Origin: Anaspis maculata
Taxonomy: Eukaryota > Arthropoda > Insecta > Coleoptera > Scraptiidae
Length of the DNA stretch: 64,000 nt
NCBI GenBank assembly: GCA_949128115.1
Contig: OX421966.1
Location: forward strand, 58,153,416-58,217,415
Direction of reading: 5' to 3'
The notes under the pieces are model-generated. The model saw nothing but the letters and a program-made list of their open reading frames with translations. It had not been told where the DNA came from and searched no databases. Made by a program: the position numbers and the translations under genes. Shown one piece after another: positions 32,101 through 47,100 of this stretch. Every line of letters begins with the position of its first letter. Within the stretch, counting starts at the first letter, position 1.

Positions 32101-35100
32101 TTCCTTTCTCAAACACAAAAAATCCGCTCAAAATCAGAGAAATAAAAACTTTTTGCCCCCCCCCCCCCCCCCCCTCACTCGGTTTTGCGAGAGGGGAAAG
32201 GGACATTGAGTTTTCTTCTCTTCAAGAGTTCCTCTATCCTAACCGAGAAATTCCGGTTAAGATCGGAGATTCTTGGGAAAAGGGGGTAGTTTTGAAGGGG
32301 TGGGGCGGAGTGGGTGTTGGTTGAATTTGTAAAAGGTACAAAAGAAGTTTTCCTCCCGCGAACTTCTCTATTTAACATAACAATTCTCTTGAAATCATAG
32401 AAATTAAAACTGTTCACTCTCTCACCTGGTTTCGGGGGGGGGGGATGTTGAGAAACATTGAGTTATCTTCTCTTCGCAAGTTCCTTCATCCAACCGAGAA
32501 ATTCCGGTTCAGATCGGAGCAACTTGGAAAAGGCGGTAGTTTTGAAGGAGTGGGGGTTGGTTGAATTCGTGCAAGATACATGGGAATGTGTACAAGGGAG
32601 TATGTGTAAATGGGGCTATCAGCCAGTCTAAACAGATTCAAAATCTTCCAAAGCAATCCAAAACTGTCGCGCTTTGAAAATTGTTAAAAATATCGACATA
32701 ATCACTTAGACACTATAGACAAGACACCTTTGATACACAAACTATACACCGAATTTTGACGTCTTCGATACACAAACTATACACCGAATTTTGGCGTCTT
32801 CGATGCACAAACTATACACCGAATTCTGGCGTCTTGGATGCACAAAAACTTGACACCTAATTGTGGCAGCGACGCCACTAGTTTGTTATATGCACGAATA
32901 TTCGGGGACATGCTGCGCCGCCCCCATGGAGTGTATAACCAAATGGGTCAGTTTTACGGGTTGCTAATGCAAAGGGGTACCCAACCTACATGGTTTCATC
33001 AAAGCTGCCACAATTTGGTTTGATGCACGGTTGCCACAAACCTACACCGGCGGGTATGTGTGTGTCTGTCTGTGATCTTCCACGATAACTGCCGTAACGT
33101 TGACTGGATCGACTTGATATTTGGTATACAAACATGGTTGTTTCCTGAAAAGAGCCCATTAGTTTTTGGCTGTCATCTGTCAAACCCAACTGTCACTATC
33201 ATCAAATGTCAGAAGCTATATCTCACGGAACTCAACTTGCAATATGTCATTTGAAAGCCCTTGGAAAACTGTATTCAGAACAGTTGGAAACATTGCCCTA
33301 TCTGTCATCTGTCAAATAATAAAAAATGTTAAAGTTCAAAACTTTACCAATTAATTATTCAAAATCTATCTGATGGATTGGAACCAGATTTGGCAGGAAG
33401 CAACACAACAAAAGAGTCAAATTGAGGCCGCAGTTGCAGTTTTCCACCATTCTCCAGTTGAGCGTAATGAATTTTCGAAATTTCTCCTGGCCGTTGCCAC
33501 TCAGGAGGGGCTCTCGCCGGTGTTTCGACCAGCACGACTCGCTTTTGTAGCAGGACTCCACTCAAAAATTTATTCCTGCTCGGGGATCGACTTTTTTTTG
33601 GAAATTTCAACTGATATCGAAAGTAGATTGTATTGAGCGTCGTGCAGGTCTATTTTCAGAGTTGACACGGTTTCGGTTTCCCGACTGTAATTCTTTCAAA
33701 ATGAAATTTGCACATTCCGTGAATTTGAGAAAAACGCAATGCAAACTTCTACATGCGGTAGGCCCCACGAAATATTAATTTTAGGTGCAGACATGCTGTA
33801 AATAAAAGTTAGAAAAAAGATTGAGCTAATTTTTGGAGGAAAAATTTTCGAAATCGGATCAACAGTTGCCGAGTTTTCCTCTCTGGAAAAACTGCAAATT
33901 TTCCAACTTTTTATTCAGTGAACAGATTTCTCGGAATTGTTTTTTTTTAGAGAATAGATAACTGGTTCTTGAACATTTTCCAATAATTTCTCTCCAATTT
34001 CCCGGAAATTTTCCTCCTGAAAATATAAAACCACTCATGCGATCGTACAAATTAAGCGGTTCTGTCACGATAATTACCGAATTATTGATCCGATCAAATC
34101 GAAATCAGGTACGGAGGCCTAAGTTCAGCCTGGAATGTTCTGATTAGACTTTGGGTGGATGATTTTGATCGGAAGCCCTCAGGTGGCACATTGGGTCTGG
34201 GTTTGTCTGCCCAAGCTCTAAATTGAAAATATAGAATTGAAATTTGACACACAGATGCAGTGAAAGTTTTCAATCAAGTTTTTGTAATTTCATCATCATA
34301 TCTAAAGTAGGAACAAAAATTTCAATAAGGAACCAGCATTGCATTTTTGAGATATCACAGCAGTTAGCTACCTAGTTCTACCTTTTTGATCATTTCATCA
34401 CCTTGGAAAACTGACCTAACCTGTCATTTTTTCTGTCCGCTCAACAATGGATGCAGGATGCTCGCTAAACGCTCGACTAAATAGAATTTTTTCATCAATT
34501 TCCAAATCGAATCGCCCCCTCCCGAAATGACACTTCGATCAAAATCATTACTGACGTCTCTGGATACCGCCGGGAAAGTTTTGTGTCGCCCCACAACAGA
34601 TTTTTTATTTATGTAAAAAAAATTTTTTTTTGTGAGGACTTTTAAAAAAAAAAACAGCCATGTACTAAATTTTCCACGTCTCTCAAGATTATAAAACATT
34701 TGATACATTGTTCGTTTGTCAAAAAATGTCCCAGCAATGTTTAGAAAGTTTTCCAGTGATTTAGGGCTATTCAGCTTCTGAAAAAATGTGGGGTAATTCA
34801 AACGGAAACAAGGTGAACAAACATTTAGTGGAATCTCATCAAAATCTCTTTCCTCATATCCTTATATTTTTCAGGGAGAAATATCGGTACTCTGCGAATA
34901 CAGCCTTAAATAAAGCATTTCTTTCTCGAGTTATGATTTTTTGGAAACAACTATAGGTACGACATTCGCGGCGCAAAATCCTTTGTAAATAATGTTTGTG
35001 GGATGAAATCTTCGCAAAATATTTTTCATCTCCGGAAATATTTGACTTGCATTTTGGTTCGGTAGTGGTATGCATGGAGTTGAAGCTCTCTCGGAAAATC

Positions 35101-38100
35101 AATTGAGCTCAGTCAATTAAAAACGCCAGAAAAAATCTGTAGCAAAAAAAAAGTCATCTTATACCAACAGCTCGCTTCATTTATGCGAATAGATAGGTAT
35201 TATAATTTTGTATGTTAGGAATCACTAAGGTAGAGGGAGCTCAAAAAATTAAATAATTATAACATACCTACAATCCTACATAGGTACATACATATCTCTA
35301 CATACAAACCGTACTATTTAAGATAGATGGGTACGACGAGAAAAAAACATCCTGAAGTAGGTACCACCCCTGCACTGAGCTGTGCATGTACCTACCTACT
35401 ACTCGATACGCTTTATATTATAGGCCGTTTGGAGGAAAATGCGTCATTTGGGGTACTTCAGGCTGACAGAAGATAGCGAGAACGCCAAGAAGGTCCTGAA
35501 GATGTTGTTGGTGCTGCCGTTCCTGCCGGCGAACTCAATACCAGAAGGCCTCCTTCAAATCAAGGCTTTTGCGGCTACACATCATGTGCCGATGGATGAT
35601 CTTTTCATATATATTGAAAGGTGAGCTATACCAACACTAATATTGATTATCCTCTTTTTTTTAATTCTATTCATTTCTTCATTCCAGATATTGGCTGCAG
35701 AGAGTTGGGGTGGAGAGACTAAGCGTGTGGGGTCTAACACACCGAACAAATAATAATGTGGAATCGTTCCACAATTCCTTAAAACTAAGTATGGGGGTGG
35801 TCCACCCCAACATTTGGTTTTTTTTGGGTGAGTGTTAGGAATCCCTCTATTTTTTATATATCTGAAAGTTTGAAGGATAAATCGATTATAATTCATACGT
35901 AGGACTTATTATTTATAACTGAACCAATAAATTATCGAATAGTTTCGATGGCATGTAAATCGATTCAAAATTGAAAAAATCGTAAAAATCGAATGAGTAT
36001 TTTTTTCGGAATCTTTTTGATTCAATTTTTCGATTCGATCGAAAATCGATTCGGTTTTCTGCCGAACTTTTTGAATCGATTCGTTTCAATTCGATTTTAT
36101 GCAGGATCGATTCCGCGCTTGCGCATAAGTATATAATATCGATTATCGGTCCACAAAATTAATGAAAGATTATGCCGCTTTACAGACAAACTGATGAAAA
36201 AACTGGCGACATTCCACATAATGTTGAATCAGATAGCAGAGGGAAGGCGCTTGACAAGGGGGGGAAACCGATACCTTGCGAACGATGCCAACGTGAGAGC
36301 GGCATCAATAGCCTGGACCGGAGGCCACCTCACCCCCCTTGAATACCTCAAAAGGTGCGCCCATACGGTAGACACCCTAGAGATTCGTCTGAGACAGTGG
36401 ACGGCCAACGCCACAAACGAAGAAAGTGACGACGAAGAAGAAGGTAGGTACCTAGATATATCTACAATAGACGATGGCAGGGCCGGCAACAATAGTGGTG
36501 CTGACGTGCTCGAGCACCACACGCAATCCGAAGAGGTGGTGCTCAGCACCACATGTTAAAAATGCAAAAATTAAAATCAGAGCCATTGCACTCCAATTTA
36601 CTAATTTCGAGAATTTTTGTTTTATTTATGTATTATTACTTCTATATTGTCAAAAACATGACAGAAGGGTCGTAGGGAAAGGCTCATCCCTTAAGTACGA
36701 ATTATTTTATCAGGTATAAATTATAATAAATCATTAATCGTCTTCAGCAAAAAGAACGAGGTGCCACAGGAAATGCTGATACTGCAAACGATGCGCTTTG
36801 CAGTTTATGTCTCGTGTGGTACTAAGTTCACCAGCACCAGGAAACGGGCATCAATCTGATTGGTCTACGATGTCTCCCGTTGCCTATATATCTAGAAGTA
36901 TCCATAGCTCTTGATCGAATTCATTTTTGTAATTGCGGCGGGCCGCTATGCCCGTCGGCGTCTAAATTAATAATTAATTGTTCATTTTATCATTTCTTTA
37001 TTTTTATACGGATTGTGTTCGGGCTTATCTTCATGTCGTCTCGGGTGGCGGTGTGTGATTAAAATGTGTGTTAATATGTGGGGGCCGCTAATTTCTTCCG
37101 GACTATCTCCCATATGCGTTTGGCTACTTTTTTTTGGGACAACCTGTATAGAATATTTTATTTAAATTTGACGTGTGCCTTGATAATTTTTTTCCTATGT
37201 TCAGACTCAGTAATAACTGGAAAAAAATCGCCCGCGACGCTGATACCCCCCCCCCCCCCCAGAACTTTTTCTGAAATATCCAACAGTCAGCACCACACGT
37301 TTTAATCCAAAGTTGCCGGCCCTGGACGATGGTGTGCTTATAATATACAAGGTAGCCCAACAAAAGGTTCCCGCCCCAGTTTTTGAGACATAAAAAAGCG
37401 GAGATGGGTCGATTTTATTTTTGAGGCCATTTAAATATCATAAATTCAATAATGAAGCGCCATCTCCGTAACCAAGCCAAATTTTGAATACTACATAGGG
37501 GTTGAGTTTAACCTCATGACCAAACGCAAACTTGAAATTCATCAGCTGAAACTGACAGTATACATTCATGTTGACATTTCAATGATGACAAGTTCAACAA
37601 AAAAGTTTTGACATGACAAACGTCAAAATTACCCCCCACCACTGAAAAAGTATAAACGTGAAAAATTTGCACATCATGCTTGAATGTCCAATAATGTGTC
37701 CGATTGAAATCAAAAAAAAAATTATGGCTCTACCTCTACTCGTCTAGGAGATACTCACTTCTGAAAATTTCCACTGACTTGGGCAGTAACAAAATCACCC
37801 ATGATGGGACTAATTGGTAACCATGGTAATTTTGATGCAACGTATGGTTACAAGTCTTGCATTTTTATCCATGCTGGAGTCAATAAGTGTCAAAGTGATG
37901 TCGCAGCATGCTTCATTGGGCATCTCCCCTGAAGAGGTCCAGAGGATGACCTCTGCTGGAGGTCCATGAGGTCAATTTTCTCATGGTATAATTCATCCAG
38001 CAACTGTGTACGTTTCTGTGAATTTTCAAGAAAAAGCAACTGCTCTAGCAAATTCTGCATCAAAAAATCTAAATTTCACAAAAAAATCAAGAACTCTTTG

Positions 38101-41100
38101 AAAAAACAAAATACGATCAAAAGTCAAAAACCTTTCCGAGATATCGATATTCGCGTTCTAAGACTGAAGAGAAAAAAAATCCGAAATTTTTCCGAGAAAA
38201 GTTCCACGACTTCAAAAATTAACACTTTTGACACTCATTCTTTGGCATCCTGTATATCATGGACAAAGTCAATTGTGCCGTAAGTCGACATAGCGTCTTG
38301 CAGCTGAAGAAAAGTTCTACCAGCCACCATAAACTTTTTTCAAATCGGATATTTTTCCCCCAATATATCCATGCTTGAAATGGGAGCAAATTTTGCTCTA
38401 TGCTTAACTTTTGACGAGCAGTTTATTCAGAAATACCCATCAGCTAAAATACTTACAAGTTATTTGAATAATTTCCAAAGGTTCAAAATAAGTGACGACA
38501 CTACCAAATATTAGTTTTACGATTAGACTGGGCAATAATATGAAAAAGCTAGTGGAAAAGTTACCTACCTACTAAGAAAAAATACAAGTTGTGAAGAATG
38601 AGGGCGAGACGGACGCCCTGCGTCAACTAAATATACAGGGTCCTGCAACAGTGCGTCGGGCTTTCCTAGCGCAGTTACCTTTAGTGCAGTAAAGATAGGT
38701 TTTGAGGTTGAAGAAATTAATTCATGAAATTTTAAAGCTGTTATCGATTTAGAATTTTATCCTCTACCAGTACCTAAAATCCCCGAAAATCCCACTTGAG
38801 CATTTTTCTTGCGGCGCTGTCAAAGTATGTCATGTTTGCTGCAACAAGTCCGAAAGTTGTATCCTCGCTTTTGTCACATTAGAGCTATAGTGTTAGCTTA
38901 GAGCTATCGGTATATACTCCAAGGCATGACCAGAACGTCATCTGAACCGCTGAAATACTATTTCTCGCAAAAGAAAACACGTAACTCGCTTTAGTCTGAA
39001 ATTACCAGTGGTAATCAAGTGTAGTTCGGGGATTAGTGACCAAATTTAATAAAATCTGTTCTTCTTGTGATAAAGGCATGAAATTTGGTATAAGTGGTCT
39101 TCATGGTCCCCTTTTCAAATGTAGACATGGTGTCTCGCCATATTTTGGTTAGGGGGGCTTAGGGACCCCCTTGAAAATTGAAGTTGCAGAAACTCATGCA
39201 AACCACTAATAAAATAATTGTCACGCATCTCAAAAAGTAATCATTCGACTCTACGTTGAATCACAACAGGAGACACACCAGTTGTCACCATGTACGCACT
39301 GTTCTTCATGATGAAAAAAAAAATTCTTCGGAATGTCAAAAAAAATCGGGTTTTTATAATTTTTCCATGTAATAGAGGAATAAATTTATCTTCCGCATAT
39401 CATTATCCACTAATTCGTATCTGCCGAAACCACTGATGAAGTCCATTTCTTCATATTGACATCTAGAAGCAATAATCCCAGATGAAACCAGCCAATTCAA
39501 GTGCTCAGTTCAGCAGCGTTTTTTTCAATGTTACCAATTGATATGAATGACAATTTATTATTGGGTGGATAGCTTCAACTGTTTTATGATTTTATTGAGT
39601 ACAACTAGATGAGAAGTGATGCGCGAAAGCCCCGAAAAAAATTTTTTTAACCGCCACCTATCACTGTTAGAATTGCCCCAAATTTCATGCTACTTTGGCG
39701 AAACAACAGCAAATGCAGACTGAAGAGTATTGACAAACGTCAATACGATCTGCAGTTGTCAAGTAGGAGGCACGAAGAATAAGGATTGAGGCGTGGAATA
39801 CTTCAAAGCCCTCAGTTTGAGTGAATACACGGAATAGAAATATTTCCAACACACTCTAGGGACACAAATTTTATGATGGTAAGCGACGCGAAAAAAAAAA
39901 TTTCCTGTGTTTTTGCGCTTGGTTCCGCGTGTAGTCATATAAAACTAGGTTACAGAACAGTTCCAGCTATACATCCATTCATAAATTGTCGATCATATTG
40001 ATTGTGAATAATTAAAAAACGCTGTTGAACTTCACACTTGAATTGGCTCATTTCTTCGAGAGCTGTCATCCCTAGAATGACAATATCAAAAAACAGACTT
40101 TATGAATAGCTTCGGCAAATACAAATTAGTGAATAATGATACACAACAGACCAACTCACAGTTTTTTAGATTAAAAAAACCAATAAAAACTGTGTTTTTT
40201 TTGACACTCCGAAGAAATTTTTTTTTAACACGAAGAACAATGCGTACATGGCGACAATTGTTGTGTCTCTTGTCGAGGTTTGGTGTAGAGTCAATTGATT
40301 ACTTTTTGAAATGTGTGACGATATTTACCGGTGGTTTGTGAGAGTTCCTGAGACTTCAAATTTTAAAGGGGTTCCTTAGGCCCCCCTAAGCCAAATATGG
40401 CAAGGCGTCATGTTTACATTTGGAAAGAAGACCATGAAGACCACTCATACCAAATTTCATGTCTCTATTACAAATCAAACAGAGTGTAATAAACTTGGTT
40501 ACTAACCCTCGGATTATACTTAATCAACACTGTTAATTGGAAATTAAAGGGACTTCCGTGTTTTTTTTTTCGGGAAATACGAGTTAGACGTTCAAACGGA
40601 GGTCTGGTCATGCCCTGCAGTATATACCTACCAACAGTTTTTAAGCCAACAATGTAGCTCTAGTATGACAAAAACAAGAATACCATTTTTGGACTAGTTG
40701 CAGCAAACATGATATACTTTGACACCGCCGCAAGAAGAATGCTCAACTGGGATTTTCGGGGATTTTGAGTATGTGGTAGAAAACGACATTTCGAATCGGT
40801 ATCTGCTATAAAATTTCATGAATTAATTTTTTCAAGGTTTGGGGTCTTTTTTGACTATCTTTACTGCACTACTTGCAAAATAGAGAAAAAGGTTTAATAC
40901 ATAAAATTATTGATTTGAGAAATTCTACCTCGTGAAATTATTTTCAACTATACAGGGTGTTGAATTTTCGCGCCGTAACACAAAGATATTATTTATAAAA
41001 TGCCCCACTTCTGATTTCATTTTCTTGTTCAACTTTCTAAGCTCTATTAGAAGTGTATAAGGTACCTATAAAGCTGGATTCCCAGATGCGAATATTCGGA

Positions 41101-44100
41101 CAGGAAATGCGATTTTGTATATTACATACCTAATTTTTTGCGCATTTCCATAAGGAAAACGTTTCTTTTTGAGTTTCAACTTACTATTGAATATACTAGG
41201 TACCTTATCAATAGCTGAAAAGTGCATGTGCTCTAGAAACATTTTGAGACCAGTTTATTCACTCTTCAATTTCATCAAAAAGCTCAACTGAGCCGGAATG
41301 GCAGGAATAAATACAATCTATAAGTTCACAATTTGACGTCTGAGAGAGAAGTCAATTTAAACAAAATCGCAGTGGACTGTGGAATTAAGGACGGAGTTAC
41401 ATTGGTAAAAAAAAAGCGTTGCGGAATCAATCCCTGTGGGTTTATTCCTTGACAGATTTTTACCATTCAGGTCTCTTTTTCGAAAGCTATAAGGATGTAC
41501 AGGGGTGTTCACGATAAAATTCACCCCCCCTCTAGGAGATTCCTATCTGAGTTATTTTGAAAAACTAAAAACTTTTTCTCAACGATTTTACCCAGGGATT
41601 TCGAATCAATCGTCTAAAAGTTTTCAATTGGTACCGTATACAGGGTGTGACATGTAATTTTTTTATTTTAAATGCAACACCCTATATTTTATTACGTCAT
41701 TTGATGAAGCCTTTCTTTCTGGTTACAAAGATATATAACATTTATGATTTATTTTGACAATGAAGCTGTCAAAAAATTAACAAAATAGGTAGTCAAATAA
41801 ATTAAAAATTACGCGACACCCTGTATTAGAAACGAATTAGACCGTTTATCCATGCAGAGTTGAATTCTGCAAACAAAATGCTGCGAGAATAACTTTTTTT
41901 AAAGTGAACTGTAGAAACCAAAGCCATCTTGCCGCGAAACAAAATTATTTGACTGCCTATTTTATTATTTCTCCGACAACTTACTTGTCAAAATAAATCA
42001 TAGGTGTCATATATATTTGTAATTAGAAAAAAAAAGAGAAAAAATTAGAATAAAATATAGGGTGTTGCATTTAAAATAAAAAGTTACATATCACACCCTG
42101 TATACGGTACCAATTAGAAATTTTTATAGGATCGATTTAAGGTCCCTGGGAAAAATCGCGAATAAAAAGTTTTCAGTTCTTCGAAATATCTTGAAAGGGA
42201 ATCTACTGGAGAGGGGTGAATTTTATCGTGAACACCCTGTACTTTGGTTTGAGTCCATTGGCATTTCCAAAATCTAAAAAAAAATATTTTTCGATTTTGG
42301 AAATGCCAATGGGCTCCAACTAAAGTACATCCTTGTAGCTTTCGAAAGAGACCTAAATGGTGAGATTCTGTAAAGGAATAAACCCAGAGGGATTGATTCC
42401 GCAACACTTATTTTACCTATTCAGCTCCGTCCTTAAGCAGCCAATACCGATTGAGTGAAAATCCCACAGCAGGCTTACCGTTATGATTAGCAGGTTTTAA
42501 AAAACGAAACCTATTCATTGGCTTCACTATTATAGCGTTGAATAATTAATTATCGGGCAGACGGCCCCGTGGCGCAGGTGTTTGTATGGCTGCCTGTGGC
42601 CGCGGGAGATCCGGGTTCGATTCCCGGAAAAAGTTTGGGTGTTTGAATTTGTCCAATTTGCAATTTTCCAAGATAACATGTAACAGTTGATGGCAAAAAT
42701 TCCTATGGCCGGTGTGAGCTGATAAGGAGGAAAACATTTTTTATAACATTTATTTATTTATGATCATCAAAATTCAAGTCCAAAACTAGGATATACGACC
42801 CGCTATAACCAACGGGAGACTCCAACTTGAAAAACCTTGTAGCAAGTTTAATGTATTATTATTATTGCCGCGAATTGATGAAATTAGTCTTTTCGTGTTC
42901 GCTTTCATGTGAACAAACTTTTGTTTCCTTTTGCATTTCTAATATCATCTTTGTCTCAGAACACGACAACATGGTCGATGATGAACCACCACAACTGGCC
43001 AGGCCTGAACCTGAAGCCCCAGCCGCTGGTGAGTTTTCGAGAAATTCATTAGTTACACATACTTAGATCAATGGCCATTAGGTAGACCACGATATAGTGG
43101 TAGTTACTTACGAAAAATTTCGTATGGTTGCATTCTGTGTATCATGGACAAAGTCAATGGTGCCGTGAGTCGACGCAGCGTCTTGTAGCTGAAGAAAAGC
43201 TCTACTAGACACCATACATTTTTTTGGAATCGGATATCTTTCCCCGAAGAAATCCTTGCTTGAAATTGGAGCAAATTTTGGTCTATGCTTGACTTTTGAC
43301 GAGCAGTTCATACAGAGGGGTGCATAAAAAACGGCTACCACTGTAGCATCGTTATTCCTCATCCGATCTTCAAAATTTAAAAACCAGTTTAAATGGTATA
43401 TTCTTCTATACTATGATTCGTCTTCTATGATTCGACAGTGACAAAAAAAATTTTATCATGATGCTTCTGAGCACTGACAGTCAACTTTTGTTTTTCAAAT
43501 GGCAACTATATTTTTCAATTTTTTTTTCTGATTCCTTACGCTTATCTGAATATAATGATGCATCAATATCACACTTTTTGTTATTAAACACGGAAAAAAA
43601 AAATTAAATTGCAAAATTTTCACACACAACAGTGGCCTCAGAACACCCACGATATGCACGTAATCCGGTAGGCTGGGTGCAAAATGATGTTCAAAAGCAC
43701 ATAGTAGGTCAGGCGTTTGGATTTTCAAAATGCAAATGTCAGAATGTTTTCAAAATCCGAAAAAAGCTGTCCGTCTCTAAGACTTGTTTATGCTCTATTT
43801 TTAGCTGAGGTACTATTCCATATTTTGTCAAGTGTGTATTGTGAAAATAAAAAATCAATAAGACCTTTCTTCCTGACAGGTCACAATACATACTCAAAAA
43901 GATATAAAATAATAAGCTGAAAATAGAGAATAAAGACGTCTTAGAGACAGACAGCTTTTTTGGGATTTTGAAAACATTTTGGCATTTACATGTTGAAAAA
44001 CCAAACGCCTGACCTACTATGTGCTTTTGAACATCATTTTGCACCCAGCCTACCGGATTGCGTGCATATCGTGGGTGTTCTGACGCTACTGTTGTGTGTG

Positions 44101-47100
44101 AAAATTTCGCAGTTTAATTTTTTTTCTTCGTGTTAAATAACAAAAAGTGTGATATTGATGCATCATTATCTTCAGATAAGCGTAAGGAATCAGAAAAGAA
44201 ATTAAAAAAATATAGTTGCCATTTGAAAAACAAAACTTGACTGTCAGTGCTCAGAAGCATCATAATAAAAAAAATATTTTCCACTGTCGAATCATAGGAG
44301 ACATTATACCATTTGAACTGGTTTTTGAATTTTGAAGTTCGGATAAGGAATAACGATGCTACAGCGGTGGCCGTTTTTTATGCACCCCTCTGTATATTAG
44401 GAAAACGGGAATTTTTATTTTATTTTTCTGATAAAACGGCTGAAATCTGATTCGTATTATGTTTTTGTTTTACAGATTCTGATGGTGATGACGATGACTT
44501 CCTAGAGCGTCTAAATGAAGGCTTGAACCGAATCAGGGAGGACCATGAACAAGAAAATGAAGACGTTGTGGAAGAAAGAATGAGTTAGTCTGCAATGATC
44601 TTTTTTTTGCGATCCGACATTTATACAGTGCGGTTCTGCACAAAATTCATATTTCCGTTGATGATTTTTTTTTCTTTCGAGAAAATCCTGAAACTGGCCA
44701 ATTTTGTTTTTATCCAACCCTCGATCCAACCCACCATATTTAAGCAGCGTTCATAATGGCTGTTAACTTTAACTTATTTCGTAACCTTAGAACTTCAACA
44801 ATTGAAAATCAATGTTTTGGTTCACAATGGGATGTTAACTTATGCCGTTATGCCGTTCTGTCAAACTTGTCCAAGATTCAAGTTCTACATCCAAGATCAA
44901 GGGACTAGTACCAAACCAATACTACTAGCTAGTAGTCCTACTATTATACTACCAGTTACCAGTACTACCCACCCCGCAAACCTTCAAGTCTGTGTATATT
45001 TCATATTATAGACCGTGGTCCGAACTGTCAAGTTTACATCCTACATCCTACGGCATACGGCATAAGTTACCAGTCATTATGAACGAAACTTTACTGTAGG
45101 TGTAGGTATTCGCCCCGAGCGAAGTACAGAGTGGGGGTAACGAAACCGATCACAGCGCTTTATGTGGACAAAAAGAGCAACATTGATGGCTCGGTACTGC
45201 GTGATTGGGCTGTCAATTTTCTGATGTTTGATGTCATTTATGTCAATTTGACAGTGGAAATAATTGAAATAATTGACAACCAATTGTCACAACAGATGCC
45301 ACGTGGTCGACTGACAGTTTGTCAATGACAAAGTCTATGTTGACAAAGCACTTAACCACAAAATAATGACAGTTCAGGCCAGCGATCTGTCATTTATGAC
45401 AGTTTAGCCATCTGTAATTTATGACATGAGTGACGTTTTGCGCCTACAAAGTTGCGGACGCCAGATGACGCTGGCGTCGTGCACGGTGCGAATATGAAAA
45501 AAAAATCGTAGGCCGTTTTTGAGTTACGATGACTTCATAAATTTTTTTGAATGACAATTCTCAAACAACAGTGTGGACATTTTTATGTCTCAGATAACAT
45601 TCTTTTTTTAAAAAAGAAAATTCAAAAACACACGAAGTTTGAAAACGTGATATTTATTATTACCAAAAACATTTTTTTATACAGTATAGTGGGTTGGATA
45701 AAAACCAAATCGACCTGTTGAATATGAGTTTTGTGCAGAACTTCATCACTACACTGACTGTATGCATGTGAAATCATAACTTCCTAGGCCACTGAAGATG
45801 TTCTTTAGACTAGGTGCGTTCAGTCAGTTTATTTAGTCGCAAGTTTTAATTTTAGTCGTAAGCGCTGCATCGCTTATTGGCTGTTCTGAGGAGGCTGGTT
45901 CATAAGAGCCAATGGACGTCGCTGCGCTTGCGACTAAAATTAAAACTTGCAACTAAATAAGCTGACTGAACCCACCCTTGGAAAAAAAATCACACGTTTG
46001 GAAAGACATCTTTACAGGGCTATTCTGTATTTTGTAACGACTCGTTAATGCCAGATAGATAAAGAGGGAGGTATAAGGGATTCATAGATACAGACAAAGA
46101 ATATCATGCACATAACGAGGTCGTTACGATATACAGAATAGGCAATGCATCAATTTCAGGTGGTGAAAATTTCAATTTCGATCATCTTCCTTTTCATTAG
46201 CTAAAACCAGTGAAAATAATGTTGCTTAAACTTGGAAGCCCCAAAGAATTTATTTCGCGAAGAAGTCATTTTTCTTGGAATCAAATTTTTGAAGTTTTTG
46301 AAACTGGTTCTTTAAGCCCTGGCTTTGGTTCAAATATCGTGAACCTATGGTCACCCTCCAACCTGACATTTGAATGCTCGACCCTTATGTCTTACGTGTC
46401 ATTCATTGAATAAAAACACACCAATTGTACACCAAAACTTCCATTTGCATTGATTTCCACTAACTTCCACTGACTTCCACTAACTTCCAGAAGACTTCCA
46501 CTGACTTCCACGAACTTCCAAGACTTCCATGAAGTTCTACGCACTTCCGCGAACTTCCATTTTCACAAATTTTCTCAATTTTCGAAAACTTATGAAGTGT
46601 GAGTAATGAGAACATTCCTTATTAAGTAAGTGGAGTCAGGTCGTGCGATAAGCTACTTGAAAAGGCAAAATCCAAGGAATCTACGTCATTTTGAGGAATT
46701 TACTTGCTCACAACGCATCTTCTGTGGAATTGATACTTGAGTAGGTAGTAGGTACGATAACAATGAAGAACTCAAGTCCCGAAATTAATGCAATCAAATT
46801 TGAAGGAACATAGGAAATTAAAAAATAAGGGGACTTTCTGGATAAACATACCCTCGCAAGCGTGTAATAACGGAGATACGGGCCTCCAAAGTTTTTTTTT
46901 TTAGAATAGCTTTTTTGCATATCTTTTGAACCGTCAAACCGATTTTATCACAATTTTTTAACCAAAGTTTATTCAAAGAAGTCTTTTTTGAACAGTAGTA
47001 ACGCATCTCATCAAACATTTTTAGGAGCGAAGATAATAGGGAATAGGTAATAATAGGTTCCCTTCCCCTTTCCCCCCTATTTTTCACCTTAATTTTTTTT

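Noticed and set aside
33359..33636. Possible small gene on either strand (83-88 codons)
   Set aside because: Lies in a dispersed repeat family whose other copies at 59029-60300 do not keep the frame.
42555..42630. Functional tRNA gene
   Set aside because: A- and B-box-like motifs exist, but the presumed acceptor ends (GGCCCCG and GAAAAAG) do not pair and a SINE body follows.
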